Source of the DNA: CAYRSS01 sp964426945 | GTDB taxonomy: Bacteria; Planctomycetota; Phycisphaerae; UBA1845 | Direction of reading: 5' to 3' | Assembly: GCA_964426945.1 (NCBI GenBank) | Contig: CAYRSS010000043.1 | Coordinates: 1 to 35,919 of the forward strand | DNA length: 35,919 nucleotides | Shown: piece after piece, positions 24,540 through 32,331 of the stretch | Layout of the letters: the number at the start of each line of letters is the position of its first letter | Numbering within the stretch: position 1 is the first letter of the stretch | Position numbers and translations under genes: made by a program | Notes under the pieces: generated by a model | The model's database searches: none | The model's input: the letters and a program-made list of their open reading frames with translations, nothing else | Told to the model about the DNA's origin: nothing

Positions 24540-25316
24540 CTACGCAGGGCGACGGCGGCGGAAGGCCAGCAGCGTGCTGGCCGCGAGAATCGCCAGGGAA
24601 GCGGGCTCGGGCACCACGACGTAGTTGATCAGGTTGTCCTGCACGTCGCCGCGGGCTTCACCGCCCATGGCCCAGCCGACCGTGAGCGTCGTGACGAGCA
24701 CCCGGCCGTCGCCATAGGCGTACTCGACGACTGACGGGCCGAGCGTATTGGCCGTGATCTGAATCGGCGAGTCGACCCCGCGCTCCATCGAGAGGCTGGC
24801 AGGATCGATATGGCCGTGATCCGTGTGCAGCCACATGGAGAAGTCGCTGGGGTTCAGCGAGTGGCCGCTGTAGCCGAGACCCGTCAGCAGCGGGTGGGCA
24901 GCCGACACAAACGAGGCATTGTTGTTGTGCGTGCCGCCGACGTAATCGACGCCGCCGGGGGCGATGTCGTTCTGGCTGCCGACGCGGCCGGCCACGTTGA
25001 CGACGAGGGTGCCGCCGCTGGCAACGTACATCTGCAGGCTGCCGCCGTCGGCCACCGCCGAGCGAAGGGCTCCGTAGCTCATCGGCGTGAGGTCGGGGCT
25101 GACGAATACGGTGTCATACGCGCTCAGCTGCGCCTGGGTCATGGCGTTGATCTGCGCTAGCGAGCGACCGGTCACGGTGTGCTGAAGCTGGACCGCGCGG
25201 AGGATGTTGCTGTCGGAGTAACCGTCGAGCGACATCAGGAGCGGCCGCGCCGATGCCGAAGCCGCACCGAGCGCGACGAAAGCCGCTGCCAGCATGGAAA
25301 ACCTGGTAAGCGTCAT
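24540..25316 (-). CDS. Exported PEP-CTERM protein, GATase-like paralogue A
   Basis: The 258-residue protein starts MTLTRFSMLAAAFVALGAAS (Sec signal, cleavage likely after SASA). It ends with a PEP-CTERM sorting tail: VPEPASLAILAASTLLAF followed by RRRRPA. Such tails are processed by an exosortase and mark proteins destined for the outer surface or extracellular matrix. The middle (about 28-225) resembles a glutamine-amidotransferase-like or ThuA-like alpha/beta fold without its nucleophile: strand PLLMSLDGYSDS, YDTVFVSPDLTP, GGSLQMYVASGGTLVVNVAG, then HPLLTG, WLHTDHGH and YGDGRVLVTTLTVGWAM. The family is unknown to me. The ATG at 25316 is preferred to the ATG at 25337 because GGGGGAA precedes it. 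Downstream is a clear terminator; a paralogue follows upstream at 25515-26351. Confidence 0.88.
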   Translation of the reverse strand: MTLTRFSMLAAAFVALGAASASARPLLMSLDGYSDSNILRAVQLQHTVTGRSLAQINAMTQAQLSAYDTVFVSPDLTPMSYGALRSAVADGGSLQMYVASGGTLVVNVAGRVGSQNDIAPGGVDYVGGTHNNNASFVSAAHPLLTGLGYSGHSLNPSDFSMWLHTDHGHIDPASLSMERGVDSPIQITANTLGPSVVEYAYGDGRVLVTTLTVGWAMGGEARGDVQDNLINYVVVPEPASLAILAASTLLAFRRRRPA

Positions 25317-25434
25317 GTCTGAGCCGTTCCCCCACATGCTGCGGCGATCGGTATCGCCGGATCTTCGTTCCCCCAGAGCATCCCGATGGCGGGAGACAGC
25401 GCGTACGACCCTAGGGCCCCAGCGCTGAGCCTGC

Positions 25435-25464
25435 AGTATAGAGGAAAGCCGCCGGCCATGTCAA
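25435..25464 (-). promoter_or_regulatory. Strong sigma70-type promoter for PEP-CTERM paralogue A
   Basis: On the minus strand: TTGACA (25459-25464), 18-base spacer, TATACT (25435-25440). The -35 is perfect and the -10 is five of six. Transcription would start near 25428, leaving a leader of about 110 bases. Confidence 0.7.
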
Positions 25465-25514
25465 CGCTTCACTATCTTATTGTTCCGGGCGGGGGAGGCG
25501 TAAGAAGCGAGGCT

Positions 25515-26351
25515 TTAGCGTGTCCGTCGGGGATGGCCGGCCGGGGCGATTCGGCTCCGACCGGACGGCCCGCGGCGGGGGAGCGCCAGCAGGGCCGCCG
25601 GTCCCAAAAGGAGGAGGCAGGAGGGCTCAGGAACGGCGTACTGGAAGAGATTCCGCGTCGGGGCGCCGTTGGCATCCCCCGCGATCGCCCACCCGACGGC
25701 CAGCACGGTCACAACCACGCGGCCTTGCCCGTAGGGGTATTCGACGAAGGACGGCGCGACCTCGATCGGCGTCGGCGTGCCCCCGTTTGTGTTAGTAAGC
25801 ACGGTGATGGCGTTCGGGGGCAGGCTGAGGGGGTCGAGGTGGCCGTGGTCGGTGTTGAGCCACAGCTCAAAGTTGGCAGGTGTGAGGGTCTGGCCGGAGA
25901 AGCCCTGCCCCGTCAGGTAGGGGTGGTCCGGCGTCGCGAAGGTCTCCGCGTTGTGCACCATGCCGTAGACGTAGTCCACCCCACCCGGGGCGATGTTCTG
26001 CTGACTGCCAACGCGACCCGCAACGTTAAGAACAAGGGTGCCGCCGGTGGCGACGTACAATTGCAGGCTCCCGCCGTCGGCCACGGCGGCTCGAAGCTGG
26101 GCGTACCCGGCCTGATTGAGGTCAGGGCTGACGATGACGGTGCGGAACCCGGCCAGTTCAGCCTGGGACTTGGCGTTGATGGCAGCCAGCGAGGCCGTGG
26201 AAACCTCGTGCCCGAGCTCCTGGACGGCGGAGATGTTTCGCGAGGACTGGCCGTCAGTGGCCATCAGAACGGGGAGGGCGTGAATGCGGTCAGGGGTGAG
26301 CAGCGCGGCGACCGCCGCCAGTAACCAGAAAGAGCTCCGGTCGATCCTCAA
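25515..26351 (-). CDS. Exported PEP-CTERM protein, GATase-like paralogue B
   Basis: This 278-residue protein is clearly paralogous to the gene downstream: a central stretch of 43 residues matches at 37 positions (around GGSLQLYVATGGTLVLNVAG), and AINAKSQAELAGFRTVIVSP, LNTDHGHLDPLSL and YGQGRVVVTVLAVGWAI correspond in order. It ends in a PEP-CTERM motif VPEPSCLLLLGPAALLALPR with an unusually long basic tail of about 20 residues after it. The start is uncertain. I prefer the TTG at 26351, because it gives a typical signal (RIDRSSFWLLAAVAALLTPD), follows AAGGGGAAGAGG, and lies downstream of a good promoter. The upstream ATG at 26432 coincides with the predicted start of transcription and would give an N-terminus too long for a signal peptide. 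Confidence 0.85.
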   Translation of the reverse strand: MRIDRSSFWLLAAVAALLTPDRIHALPVLMATDGQSSRNISAVQELGHEVSTASLAAINAKSQAELAGFRTVIVSPDLNQAGYAQLRAAVADGGSLQLYVATGGTLVLNVAGRVGSQQNIAPGGVDYVYGMVHNAETFATPDHPYLTGQGFSGQTLTPANFELWLNTDHGHLDPLSLPPNAITVLTNTNGGTPTPIEVAPSFVEYPYGQGRVVVTVLAVGWAIAGDANGAPTRNLFQYAVPEPSCLLLLGPAALLALPRRGPSGRSRIAPAGHPRRTR

Positions 26352-26438
26352 AGCCTCTTCCCCTTCCCTGGGCTCTCCGGATCGCGGCCGCGCCGGTGGA
26401 GACCACCGGCGGTTCCGCCGCGCTTCGCACATATGGCG

Positions 26439-26468
26439 ATTATACGGACCTGACTTCCGCCGGGTCAA
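26439..26468 (-). promoter_or_regulatory. Strong sigma70-type promoter for PEP-CTERM paralogue B
   Basis: On the minus strand: TTGACC (26463-26468), 18-base spacer, perfect TATAAT (26439-26444). The start of transcription would be near 26432, 81 bases before the TTG start. The same 18-base spacing is seen in the promoter of paralogue A. Confidence 0.65.
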
Positions 26469-26469
26469 A

Positions 26470-27200
26470 GGAAACCCGCCACCTGCCTTGGGGTCATGCG
26501 CTGCCGCGGCGCAGTCCGCAGGGATGACCCAGATTAACTTTCGCCTCCTCAGGCATCGCCGCAGCCCGAGCCGAATGCGAGCAGCCGGCGTCGGCGGGGC
26601 GTTGAAATCGCGAGCCCGCCACGGATTTCGCGCGGGATCCCGGAGGTTGCGCGAGCAGTGCGGCTTGAGGGGCGAAGCCCGCCCCGGCGTGACGTCGTTG
26701 CGGAAAAGCACGACAGGTGTTCGGTTGTGAGGTCGGTGCGACAGTGGGAGTTGAACGCAAGCGCACGGCGCTCGGGCGTCAACAACTAATTACACGGCGC
26801 CGAGTTGTCCAGCCATTTTGCGCTGCGTATGAAGAGTCGCAGGGCGTGCGGTGGCGCAATCGCCATCATCCATACCGATCCCACCGGCGGCCGAGAGCCG
26901 CCGCTGCCTCCGCAACGTATCTGCATCGTCCGCGCGAATTGAATTCCGGGAGCCAGGCGCCAGCGAGCCTGCGACATCTGAAGAAATCCGGCGGCATCGG
27001 GCTGCGAGTTCGACCTTCGGGTCAGCCGGACTGAGTTGGCTGCGTCCTCGCGGTCGCCGGCCGCTCGTCCCTGCGCGATGCCGCCGTGTTCGGATCTCCC
27101 CTAAACGCGTCACAAATTCCCATCGTGACGCGGACGACCACAGCGGCGCGTTCGCTTGGCCCCCAAGCCAAACCGCCCCCGCCCCAATTACGGAAAACGT
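26470..27200. other. Gene-free region, 731 bases
   Basis: No reading frame here looks like a protein: those present are short, rich in Arg, Ser and Pro, and have no strand or helix pattern. GGGTCAT (26491-26497) pairs with ATGACCC (26524-26530), with TGCGC/GCGCA (26497-26501 with 26510-26514) nested inside, giving a branched hairpin. ACAACT (26780-26785) pairs with AGTTGT (26801-26806). The rest lacks promoters I would trust. It could be a decayed gene, a dispersed non-coding repeat or an untranslated RNA locus; the sequence does not decide. Confidence 0.5.
26491..26530. repeat. Nested inverted repeat
   Basis: Outer arms GGGTCAT/ATGACCC (7 perfect base pairs, 26491-26497 and 26524-26530) enclose inner arms TGCGC/GCGCA with a 7-base loop. 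There is no T run, and it lies about 25 bases upstream of the -35 of paralogue B, so it may be a regulatory or repeat-derived structure. Confidence 0.4.
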
Positions 27201-27677
27201 TCAGGATCCGGGGTGGACGTGATACTCGCCGCGCTCGGCGGCCACGGTGAACCCCTCGGCCGTCTGCTTCAGCGCTTCCCACGATTGACGGATGCGATCC
27301 GCCTCCTCAGGCGCGATGGCGTTGTCGTCGGCGATCGACTTGGTGACCGTGTTGAGCAGGTGGCTGAACTCGCTGACCAGCTGCTGCGTGCGCAGCAGCA
27401 GGCCCACGCTGGCGGGCTGGGTTGGCTCGGGCGGATTGGGCACAAAGAAGCCGCCCGCCTCGTGGCAGAGCCAGTTGACCACCTCGGTATCGCCCGTGGC
27501 CCGGATGATGTCGGCGAGGCGGTCGAGGGGGTTGCGGGCGCCGCTCGCGTCGGGATCGTTCTGGTCCGACTCCTGGCACCACTTGTAAATCAGCGCGGGC
27601 GACAGCCGCAGCGTCGCCGCGAGGGCCTTCACGCCGATCCGTTCCGTCGCGCGCTTCAGGACTTCATCCGATCGCAT
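27201..27677 (-). CDS. Phage CII-like helix-turn-helix regulator
   Basis: The 158-residue protein starts MRSDEVLKRATERIGVKALA and has a helix-turn-helix of the phage regulatory CII/CP76 kind: LAATLRLSPALIYKWCQES (about residues 19-37), followed by NPLDRLADIIRATGD and VVNWLCHEAGGFFVPNP, then a long helical C-terminus (QQLVSEFSHLLNTVTKSIAD ... ADRIRQSWEALKQTAEGFTV) likely for oligomerisation. Similar proteins occur as chromosomal genes in planctomycetes and are not by themselves evidence of a prophage; I see no other phage gene nearby. The ATG at 27677 is preceded by GGAG at a spacing of 6, and the frame upstream of it (to 27923) overlaps the rsmA promoter and start. It is divergent from rsmA and could regulate it or itself. 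Confidence 0.85.
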   Translation of the reverse strand: MRSDEVLKRATERIGVKALAATLRLSPALIYKWCQESDQNDPDASGARNPLDRLADIIRATGDTEVVNWLCHEAGGFFVPNPPEPTQPASVGLLLRTQQLVSEFSHLLNTVTKSIADDNAIAPEEADRIRQSWEALKQTAEGFTVAAERGEYHVHPGS

Positions 27678-27781
27678 GGGAGGCTCCGTCTGGGGGAAAC
27701 GCGCTGCCCGAACGGGATCACCGCGCCCGGGGCCTGGCGGGCCGGCGTCCGCCTCGCGCACGATCCCGGCCCGCGGCGCAG

Positions 27782-27792
27782 TATAATGCCCG
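27782..27792 (+). promoter_or_regulatory. Candidate -10 element of rsmA with GC-rich discriminator
   Basis: A perfect TATAAT (27782-27787) is followed by GCCCG. No good -35 is seen 17 bases upstream. The leader would be about 80 bases. The same 11 bases, TATAATGCCCG, occur before lepA at 35681. Confidence 0.5.
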
Positions 27793-27876
27793 CGGTTGCG
27801 GCGCACGACCTCACCCGCGCGGCGGTTGTGGACGGCTGCCGCTGGGGAGGAACTGCCCTCCCGGAGTTCCGAATTC

Positions 27877-28767
27877 GTGGCGATCCACGTACAGACCCGC
27901 AAGGAAATCGAAGCCGTCCTCACCGCGGCAGGGGTCCGGCCGCTGAAACGGTTCGGTCAGAATTTCCTGATCGACGGCAACCTGATGCGGAGACTGGCCG
28001 AGTCGGCGGAGCTTTCTCCGGCGGATCATGTCCTTGAGGTCGGGCCGGGTACTGGCGGCCTGACCGACCTGCTGGTCGCGGGGGGCTCTCGGGTGTGGTG
28101 TGCCGAAATCGACCGGACGTTTGCCGGGCTGGTGGCGGACCGGTTCGCCGATTGCCCGCGGGTGACGGTGATCGAAGGCGACGTGCTGGGCGGCAAGCAC
28201 CGACTCAACGAGGCCGTCGCCGCGGCGCTTGCGGAGCCTCCTGAAGAGGGCGGCGCGTGGAAACTCGTGGCCAACCTGCCCTACCAGGCGGCGACGCCGC
28301 TCGTGCTCAACCTGCTGGTGGACTATCCCCAGATTCGACGGATGTGCTTCACCGTGCAGGCGGAGGTGGCGGAGCGCTTCGTCGCCGAGCCCGGCACCCG
28401 GGCCTACGGACCCCTGGGCATCATCACGCAGACGCTTTGCCGGGCGGAGCTTCTGGCGCACCTGGGCCCGCAGCTTTTCTGGCCGCGACCGAAGGTGGAT
28501 TCCGCCATGCTCAGGTTGGCCGTGAGCGATCCGCCGGAGGGGCTCCGCGAGGCGGGTCGCGTCCGCGCCCTTGCGGAGCTGGTGCGGGGTTCGTTCGATC
28601 ATCGGCGCAAGCAGCTGCGTTCGGCGCTCAGCTACGTCGTCGATGAAGCGGTCCGCGATCGGATCTGCGCGCTGGTGGATCCTTCGGGTCGTCCGGAGGA
28701 CTATTCACCCGACGACTGGCTGGCGATGTTCCGCGCCTCGATGGAGGTATCGGAGGGCCGGGCGTGA
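27877..28767 (+). CDS. rsmA: 16S rRNA (adenine1518-N6/adenine1519-N6) dimethyltransferase
   Basis: The 296-residue enzyme (KsgA) dimethylates two adjacent adenines in helix 45 of 16S rRNA late in small-subunit assembly. Visible: LKRFGQNFLIDGNLMRRL near the N-terminus, SAM motif I EVGPGTGGLTDLL, acidic EIDR, VIEGDVL, catalytic motif IV NLPYQAATPL (NLPY), TVQAEVAERF and the C-terminal domain with FWPRPKVDSAML and FDHRRKQLRSAL. The GTG at 27877 is chosen because the conserved N-terminus starts there and CCGGAG lies upstream; an earlier in-frame TTG (27796) would overlap the promoter region. The stop overlaps the start of the cysteine desulfurase gene by four bases (GTGA), implying translational coupling. 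Confidence 0.97.
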   Translation: MAIHVQTRKEIEAVLTAAGVRPLKRFGQNFLIDGNLMRRLAESAELSPADHVLEVGPGTGGLTDLLVAGGSRVWCAEIDRTFAGLVADRFADCPRVTVIEGDVLGGKHRLNEAVAAALAEPPEEGGAWKLVANLPYQAATPLVLNLLVDYPQIRRMCFTVQAEVAERFVAEPGTRAYGPLGIITQTLCRAELLAHLGPQLFWPRPKVDSAMLRLAVSDPPEGLREAGRVRALAELVRGSFDHRRKQLRSALSYVVDEAVRDRICALVDPSGRPEDYSPDDWLAMFRASMEVSEGRA

Positions 28768-29912
28768 TTTACCTCGACAACAACGCGTCGAGCGCTCCGC
28801 TGCCCGTGGTCATTGAGGCGATGGCTGAAGCGATGCGGCGTCATGGCGCTAACCCGTCGAGCGTCCATCCGGCCGGGCAGCGGGCCCGCCATGCGATCGA
28901 CACGGCGCGCGAGCAGGTGGCCCGTCTGATCGGCGCGCGATGGGCGGACGTCCTGTTCACCAGCGGCGGTACGGAGAGCGTCAACCTCGCGCTACACGGC
29001 GTGATGGCGGCAGTTCCCCTGTCGTCCAGGCGACGGCGGGTTCTGATCACCGCGGTCGAGCACAGTTGCGTGACCCGCGCTGCAGAGCGCCTGGCTGCGA
29101 CGGGCTTCGGCGTGCATGTGATCGGCGTGGATGGCGACGGCCGCGTCGATGTGGCGGCGTTTCGCGCCGCGCTGAGCGACGAAACCGCGCTGGTGTCGGT
29201 CATCCACGCGAACAACGAGACCGGCGTGACGATCGACATCGGGCCGCTCGCGACCCTCGCGGTTGAGCGCGGGGCGCTGGTCCACGTCGACGCCGTGCAG
29301 TCGGTGGGCAAGGTGCCGCTGTGCGTGGACGAGTGGCCGGTCGACCTGTTGTCGATATCCGCGCACAAGTTCCACGGTCCGGCGGGCGTCGGCGCCCTGT
29401 TCGTGCGCAAGGGCGCACGGCTTGCGCCGCTGATTGCGGGTGGCGGACAGGAACGCGGCCGCCGCGGCGGGACTGAGAATCTGCCCGGCATTGTCGGCAT
29501 GGGCGTGGCTGCGCTGGCTGCGGCGGACGCGCTGGCCGAAACGGCGGCGCACACCGTGGCCCTGCGCGATCGACTGGAGCGCATGATCAGGGCCGCGCTG
29601 CCCCAGGTCGTCGTAGCCGGGGCGGCCGCGCCGCGCGTCGGCAACACGTCCAACCTCGTCATCCCCGGCGTGCCCGGCGAGCTGCTGCTGATGCGGCTGG
29701 CTCAGGAGGGGTTCTGTGTGTCCAGCGGCGCCGCCTGCGACAGCGGCTCACTCGAGCCATCGCATGTGCTGCTCGCCATGGGCTTCAGCGAGGCGGACGC
29801 GTCGGCTTCCGTTCGCGTCAGCACGTCGCGATTCACCACCGAGTCGGAGATGGACGCTTTCGCCGCGGCGCTGTGTCGACACGCGAAGGAGCTTGCCGGC
29901 TGCACGGCCTGA
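28764..29912 (+). CDS. Cysteine desulfurase, NifS/IscS type
   Basis: The 382-residue PLP enzyme takes sulfur from cysteine for Fe-S clusters and thio-modified tRNA. Key residues are present: H100 in ITAVEHSCVT, N150 in HANNETG, D176 and Q179 in VHVDAVQSVGK, SISAHKFHGPAGVGAL with the PLP lysine K202, GGGQERGRRGGTENLPGIVG, and the persulfide cysteine C325 in the loop SSGAACDSGSLEPSHVL (321-337). It therefore belongs to group I (NifS/IscS) and not to the SufS group. The GTG start overlaps the rsmA stop. No IscU, IscA or MnmA gene is near. The gene converges with the TRASH/YHS-type gene, 21 bases apart, with no visible terminator between them. Confidence 0.95.
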   Translation: MIYLDNNASSAPLPVVIEAMAEAMRRHGANPSSVHPAGQRARHAIDTAREQVARLIGARWADVLFTSGGTESVNLALHGVMAAVPLSSRRRRVLITAVEHSCVTRAAERLAATGFGVHVIGVDGDGRVDVAAFRAALSDETALVSVIHANNETGVTIDIGPLATLAVERGALVHVDAVQSVGKVPLCVDEWPVDLLSISAHKFHGPAGVGALFVRKGARLAPLIAGGGQERGRRGGTENLPGIVGMGVAALAAADALAETAAHTVALRDRLERMIRAALPQVVVAGAAAPRVGNTSNLVIPGVPGELLLMRLAQEGFCVSSGAACDSGSLEPSHVLLAMGFSEADASASVRVSTSRFTTESEMDAFAAALCRHAKELAGCTA

Positions 29913-29933
29913 GACGGTGGCTCGACCGCTCAA

Positions 29934-30602
29934 TCAGTCGTCACCCGCCGGCGTGTCCGTCTTAGGTTTCGGCTCTTCCACCTTGGCCGGCTCGAAAGAC
30001 GCAAAGGTGAATCCCTGCGTCGTCAGCGCGGACGCGTAGCGCTGCGGGTTCTTCGCATAGGGTGCGGGGCAGCGACCGCAGCAGAAGTACACCGTCTCGC
30101 CGCCCACGAGCTTCGTGCTCCACTTCGGGCTGATCGTCTTGCTCATGACGGGACACTTCGTCTGCCAGGTGTAGCTTCCGGCGAGGCCAGACTTGAACGC
30201 GGCAGGGTCCGTCTCATACTTTGCCCGGCACGCCTCGCCGCAGAAGTGGATGGTGGCTTCGCCCGCCGTCAACGCGAACTTCCGCGAGCACGGGTTGCCG
30301 TCGACGGGGCAGAGCACCTGCACTTTGGGGAGGGCCGCGGTGGCGACGCGCTGAGCGGCGACGGCATCGGCGTGGCGCGATGCGTCCTTCTCGTAGCCCT
30401 CGCGGCATTCCTTCCGGCAGAAGAACACCGGGACGTCATCCGTCGCGAGGCTCACCGCGAGATTGGCCTGCGCCGCGCACACGGGGCATTTCACCAGCTC
30501 GTGCGGCGCGGGCTGCTTCGGCGCCGGCTCCGCCGCGCGGACGAGCGCTGGTCCAATCAACATCGTGAGCAGGAGGTGGGCCAAAACGATCCGGCTGGTC
30601 AT
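29934..30602 (-). CDS. Exported protein with three TRASH/YHS-like metal-binding domains
   Basis: The 222-residue protein has a Sec signal (MTSRIVLAHLLLTMLIGPAL, cleavage near VRAA) and three similar cysteine-rich units. Unit 1: C39, C42 (CPVC) then FFCRKECREGY with C62 and C66. Unit 2: C98, C105 then HFCGEACRAKY with C121 and C125. Unit 3: C150 (KCPVM) then YFCCGRCPAPY with C174, C175 and C178. The pattern C-x-V ... F-C-x-x-x-C-x-x-x-Y is that of YHS/TRASH-type domains, which bind transition metals such as copper or act as metallochaperones. The C-terminus is a charged low-complexity tail (EPAKVEEPKPKTDTPAGDD). The start is supported by GGAG 9 bases upstream. It is divergent from the sugar-dehydrogenase-like gene. 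Confidence 0.9.
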   Translation of the reverse strand: MTSRIVLAHLLLTMLIGPALVRAAEPAPKQPAPHELVKCPVCAAQANLAVSLATDDVPVFFCRKECREGYEKDASRHADAVAAQRVATAALPKVQVLCPVDGNPCSRKFALTAGEATIHFCGEACRAKYETDPAAFKSGLAGSYTWQTKCPVMSKTISPKWSTKLVGGETVYFCCGRCPAPYAKNPQRYASALTTQGFTFASFEPAKVEEPKPKTDTPAGDD

Positions 30603-30963
30603 GCTGAGTGCTCCGCGGGGGCCCGTGCGCCGCCGAACCCGCGACGGGCCCGGAGTTACGCGGGGGAGATCCTAACGCCGGTCCCTCGAGCGGGTGATGC
30701 CCGATGGCGGGGCCTCGCTTCTCGGACCGCGGCCCGATTCCATCGGATGCGGATTTTGTTCAGTGCCTGTTGCGAAACGGGGCCGGAAAGCTCAATCGGT
30801 TGGTCCGGCCACCCCGCAGGCCGTAAGATCAGGCGGCACGGGGATTGTACGCTCGGGGGACGCCTGTCGAGCCGGGGAATGCGGGGGCCGGTTGCGACAG
30901 TGCCGCAGGGGAAGCCTGTCCCGCCATTCGACCGCTGGCTGTCGATTCAGGAGCAGGAAAGAG
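30603..30963. other. Divergent intergenic region, 361 bases
   Basis: It separates the YHS-type gene and the sugar-dehydrogenase-like gene. Rightward, TTGGTC (30800-30805), an 18-base spacer and TAAGAT (30824-30829) make a weak promoter. Leftward, TAGGAT (30669-30674 on the minus strand) could be a -10 without a clear -35. The Shine-Dalgarno for the rightward gene is AGGAAAGAG just before 30964. I see no small gene. Confidence 0.45.
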
Positions 30964-32331
30964 ATGACGCACCGGGCTATCTCAGCCGTGGCGCTCGGCC
31001 TTGCCGTTGCGCTGGGCGCTCCCGTTCGCGGGGGGACGACCACCACGCTCACGCTTCAGACCTATTCGGACGCACTGAACCGGCCGGTCTTCGCGACGCA
31101 CGCGCCGGACGGCACGAACCGTCTGTTCGTCGTCGAGAAGCGCGGCGCGATTCGGATCTTCGACCCGGGCACCAGCACGTACCTCGCGACACCGTTCCTC
31201 GATATCGATGCCCTCGTGGTCAACCCGGCGAGCGGCAGTGACGAGCGGGGCCTGCTGGGGTTGGCGTTTCACCCGAGCTATGCCAGCAACGGCTACTTCT
31301 ATGTGAACTACATCGACAACTCAGCCGCTCCCGGTGACACGGTGGTGGCACGATACCAGGTCTCGGCCGACCCCGACGTGGCCGACGCGTTGAGCGCGAC
31401 AATCCTGATGACGCTGAACCAGCCGGATTTCAACCACAACGGCGGCTGGATGGACTTCGGCCCGGACGGCTACCTGTACATCGCCAGCGGCGACGGCGGC
31501 GGGGCGGGCGATCCGCCGCGCAACGCCCAGGCCCTGACCAACCTCTTCGGCAAGATGCTGCGCATCGACGTGAACACCGCCTCGCCCGTGGCCATCCCGC
31601 CTTCGAATCCCTTCGCCGGTGGGGCTGCGGCCGATGACGCCATCTGGGCCTACGGCCTGCGCAATCCCTGGCGCAATTCGTTCGACCGGCTCACGGGCGA
31701 CCTGTGGATCGCCGATGTCGGTCAGAACGTTTACGAGGAGATCAACTTCCAGCCGGCCGGATCGGCCGGCGGCCAGAACTACGGCTGGGACTGCCGAGAA
31801 GGGCAGCACGACTTCCAGTTCGTCGTGGCCTGCGAGAGCGAGACGTTTGTGGAGCCTGTTTTCGAGTATACGCACTCCGAGGGTTGTTCGATCACCGGCG
31901 GTTATGTCTATCGCGGGTGCCTCATGCCGGACGTCCGCGGGCGGTACTTCTGGGCCGACTACTGCACGGGGGTGGTGCGTTCCGGTCGCCTCGGCGGCGG
32001 CGTGCTCACCGACGTGCAGACGCACTTCTCGTCAACCGGGCTGACCTCGTTCGGCGAGGGACCGGATGGCGAGCTCTACATCACGACCGGGATCGGCACG
32101 ACCTCGGGCCGGCTTCGGCGCATCATCGCCGACGGCCCTGTCGGAGCGGCCGCGCCGCACGACTACAACGGCGACGGCGTCGGGGACCTGGCGGATTTCG
32201 ACTACTACCCCGCCTGCCTCGGCGGGCCGGGCGTCGCGTACAGCGATTGCTTCTGCGACGCGTTTGATCGTGATGCGGATGGCGACGTGGACGCGGTCGA
32301 CGCCGCCGCGCTGCAGCGCGATCTGAACTAG
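30964..32331 (+). CDS. Exported PQQ-dependent sugar dehydrogenase-like propeller with dockerin-like C-terminus
   Basis: The 455-residue protein has a signal peptide (MTHRAISAVALGLAVALGAP) and a six-bladed glucose/sorbosone dehydrogenase (GSDH) beta-propeller at about 30-390: FVVEKRGAIRIFD, DERGLLGLAFHP (93-104), FNHNGGWMDFGPDGYLYIAS (156-175), GLRNPWRNSFD (231-241), DVGQNVYEEINF and NYGWDCREG. The domain family includes soluble aldose dehydrogenases that use PQQ; whether this protein binds PQQ is open. After a short linker come two calcium-binding-like loops, DYNGDGVGDLADF (400-412) and DRDADGDVDAVD (435-446), of the dockerin type I kind seen at the ends of many planctomycete exported proteins; four Cys around 418-431 and elsewhere may pair. 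The ATG at 30964 follows a good Shine-Dalgarno. Confidence 0.93.
   Translation: MTHRAISAVALGLAVALGAPVRGGTTTTLTLQTYSDALNRPVFATHAPDGTNRLFVVEKRGAIRIFDPGTSTYLATPFLDIDALVVNPASGSDERGLLGLAFHPSYASNGYFYVNYIDNSAAPGDTVVARYQVSADPDVADALSATILMTLNQPDFNHNGGWMDFGPDGYLYIASGDGGGAGDPPRNAQALTNLFGKMLRIDVNTASPVAIPPSNPFAGGAAADDAIWAYGLRNPWRNSFDRLTGDLWIADVGQNVYEEINFQPAGSAGGQNYGWDCREGQHDFQFVVACESETFVEPVFEYTHSEGCSITGGYVYRGCLMPDVRGRYFWADYCTGVVRSGRLGGGVLTDVQTHFSSTGLTSFGEGPDGELYITTGIGTTSGRLRRIIADGPVGAAAPHDYNGDGVGDLADFDYYPACLGGPGVAYSDCFCDAFDRDADGDVDAVDAAALQRDLN

Noticed and set aside
24420..24734. Short rightward frame between mtnP and the PEP-CTERM gene
   Set aside because: It crosses the terminator hairpin and the end of the PEP-CTERM gene and has no signature.
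25386..26324. Rightward open frame opposite PEP-CTERM paralogue B
   Set aside because: The leftward frame has a signal peptide, PEP-CTERM tail, paralogue and promoter; the rightward one has none of these.
27201..27677. Prophage based on the CII-like regulator
   Set aside because: No integrase, capsid, tail or lysis gene is seen in the window; such regulators also occur as ordinary chromosomal genes.
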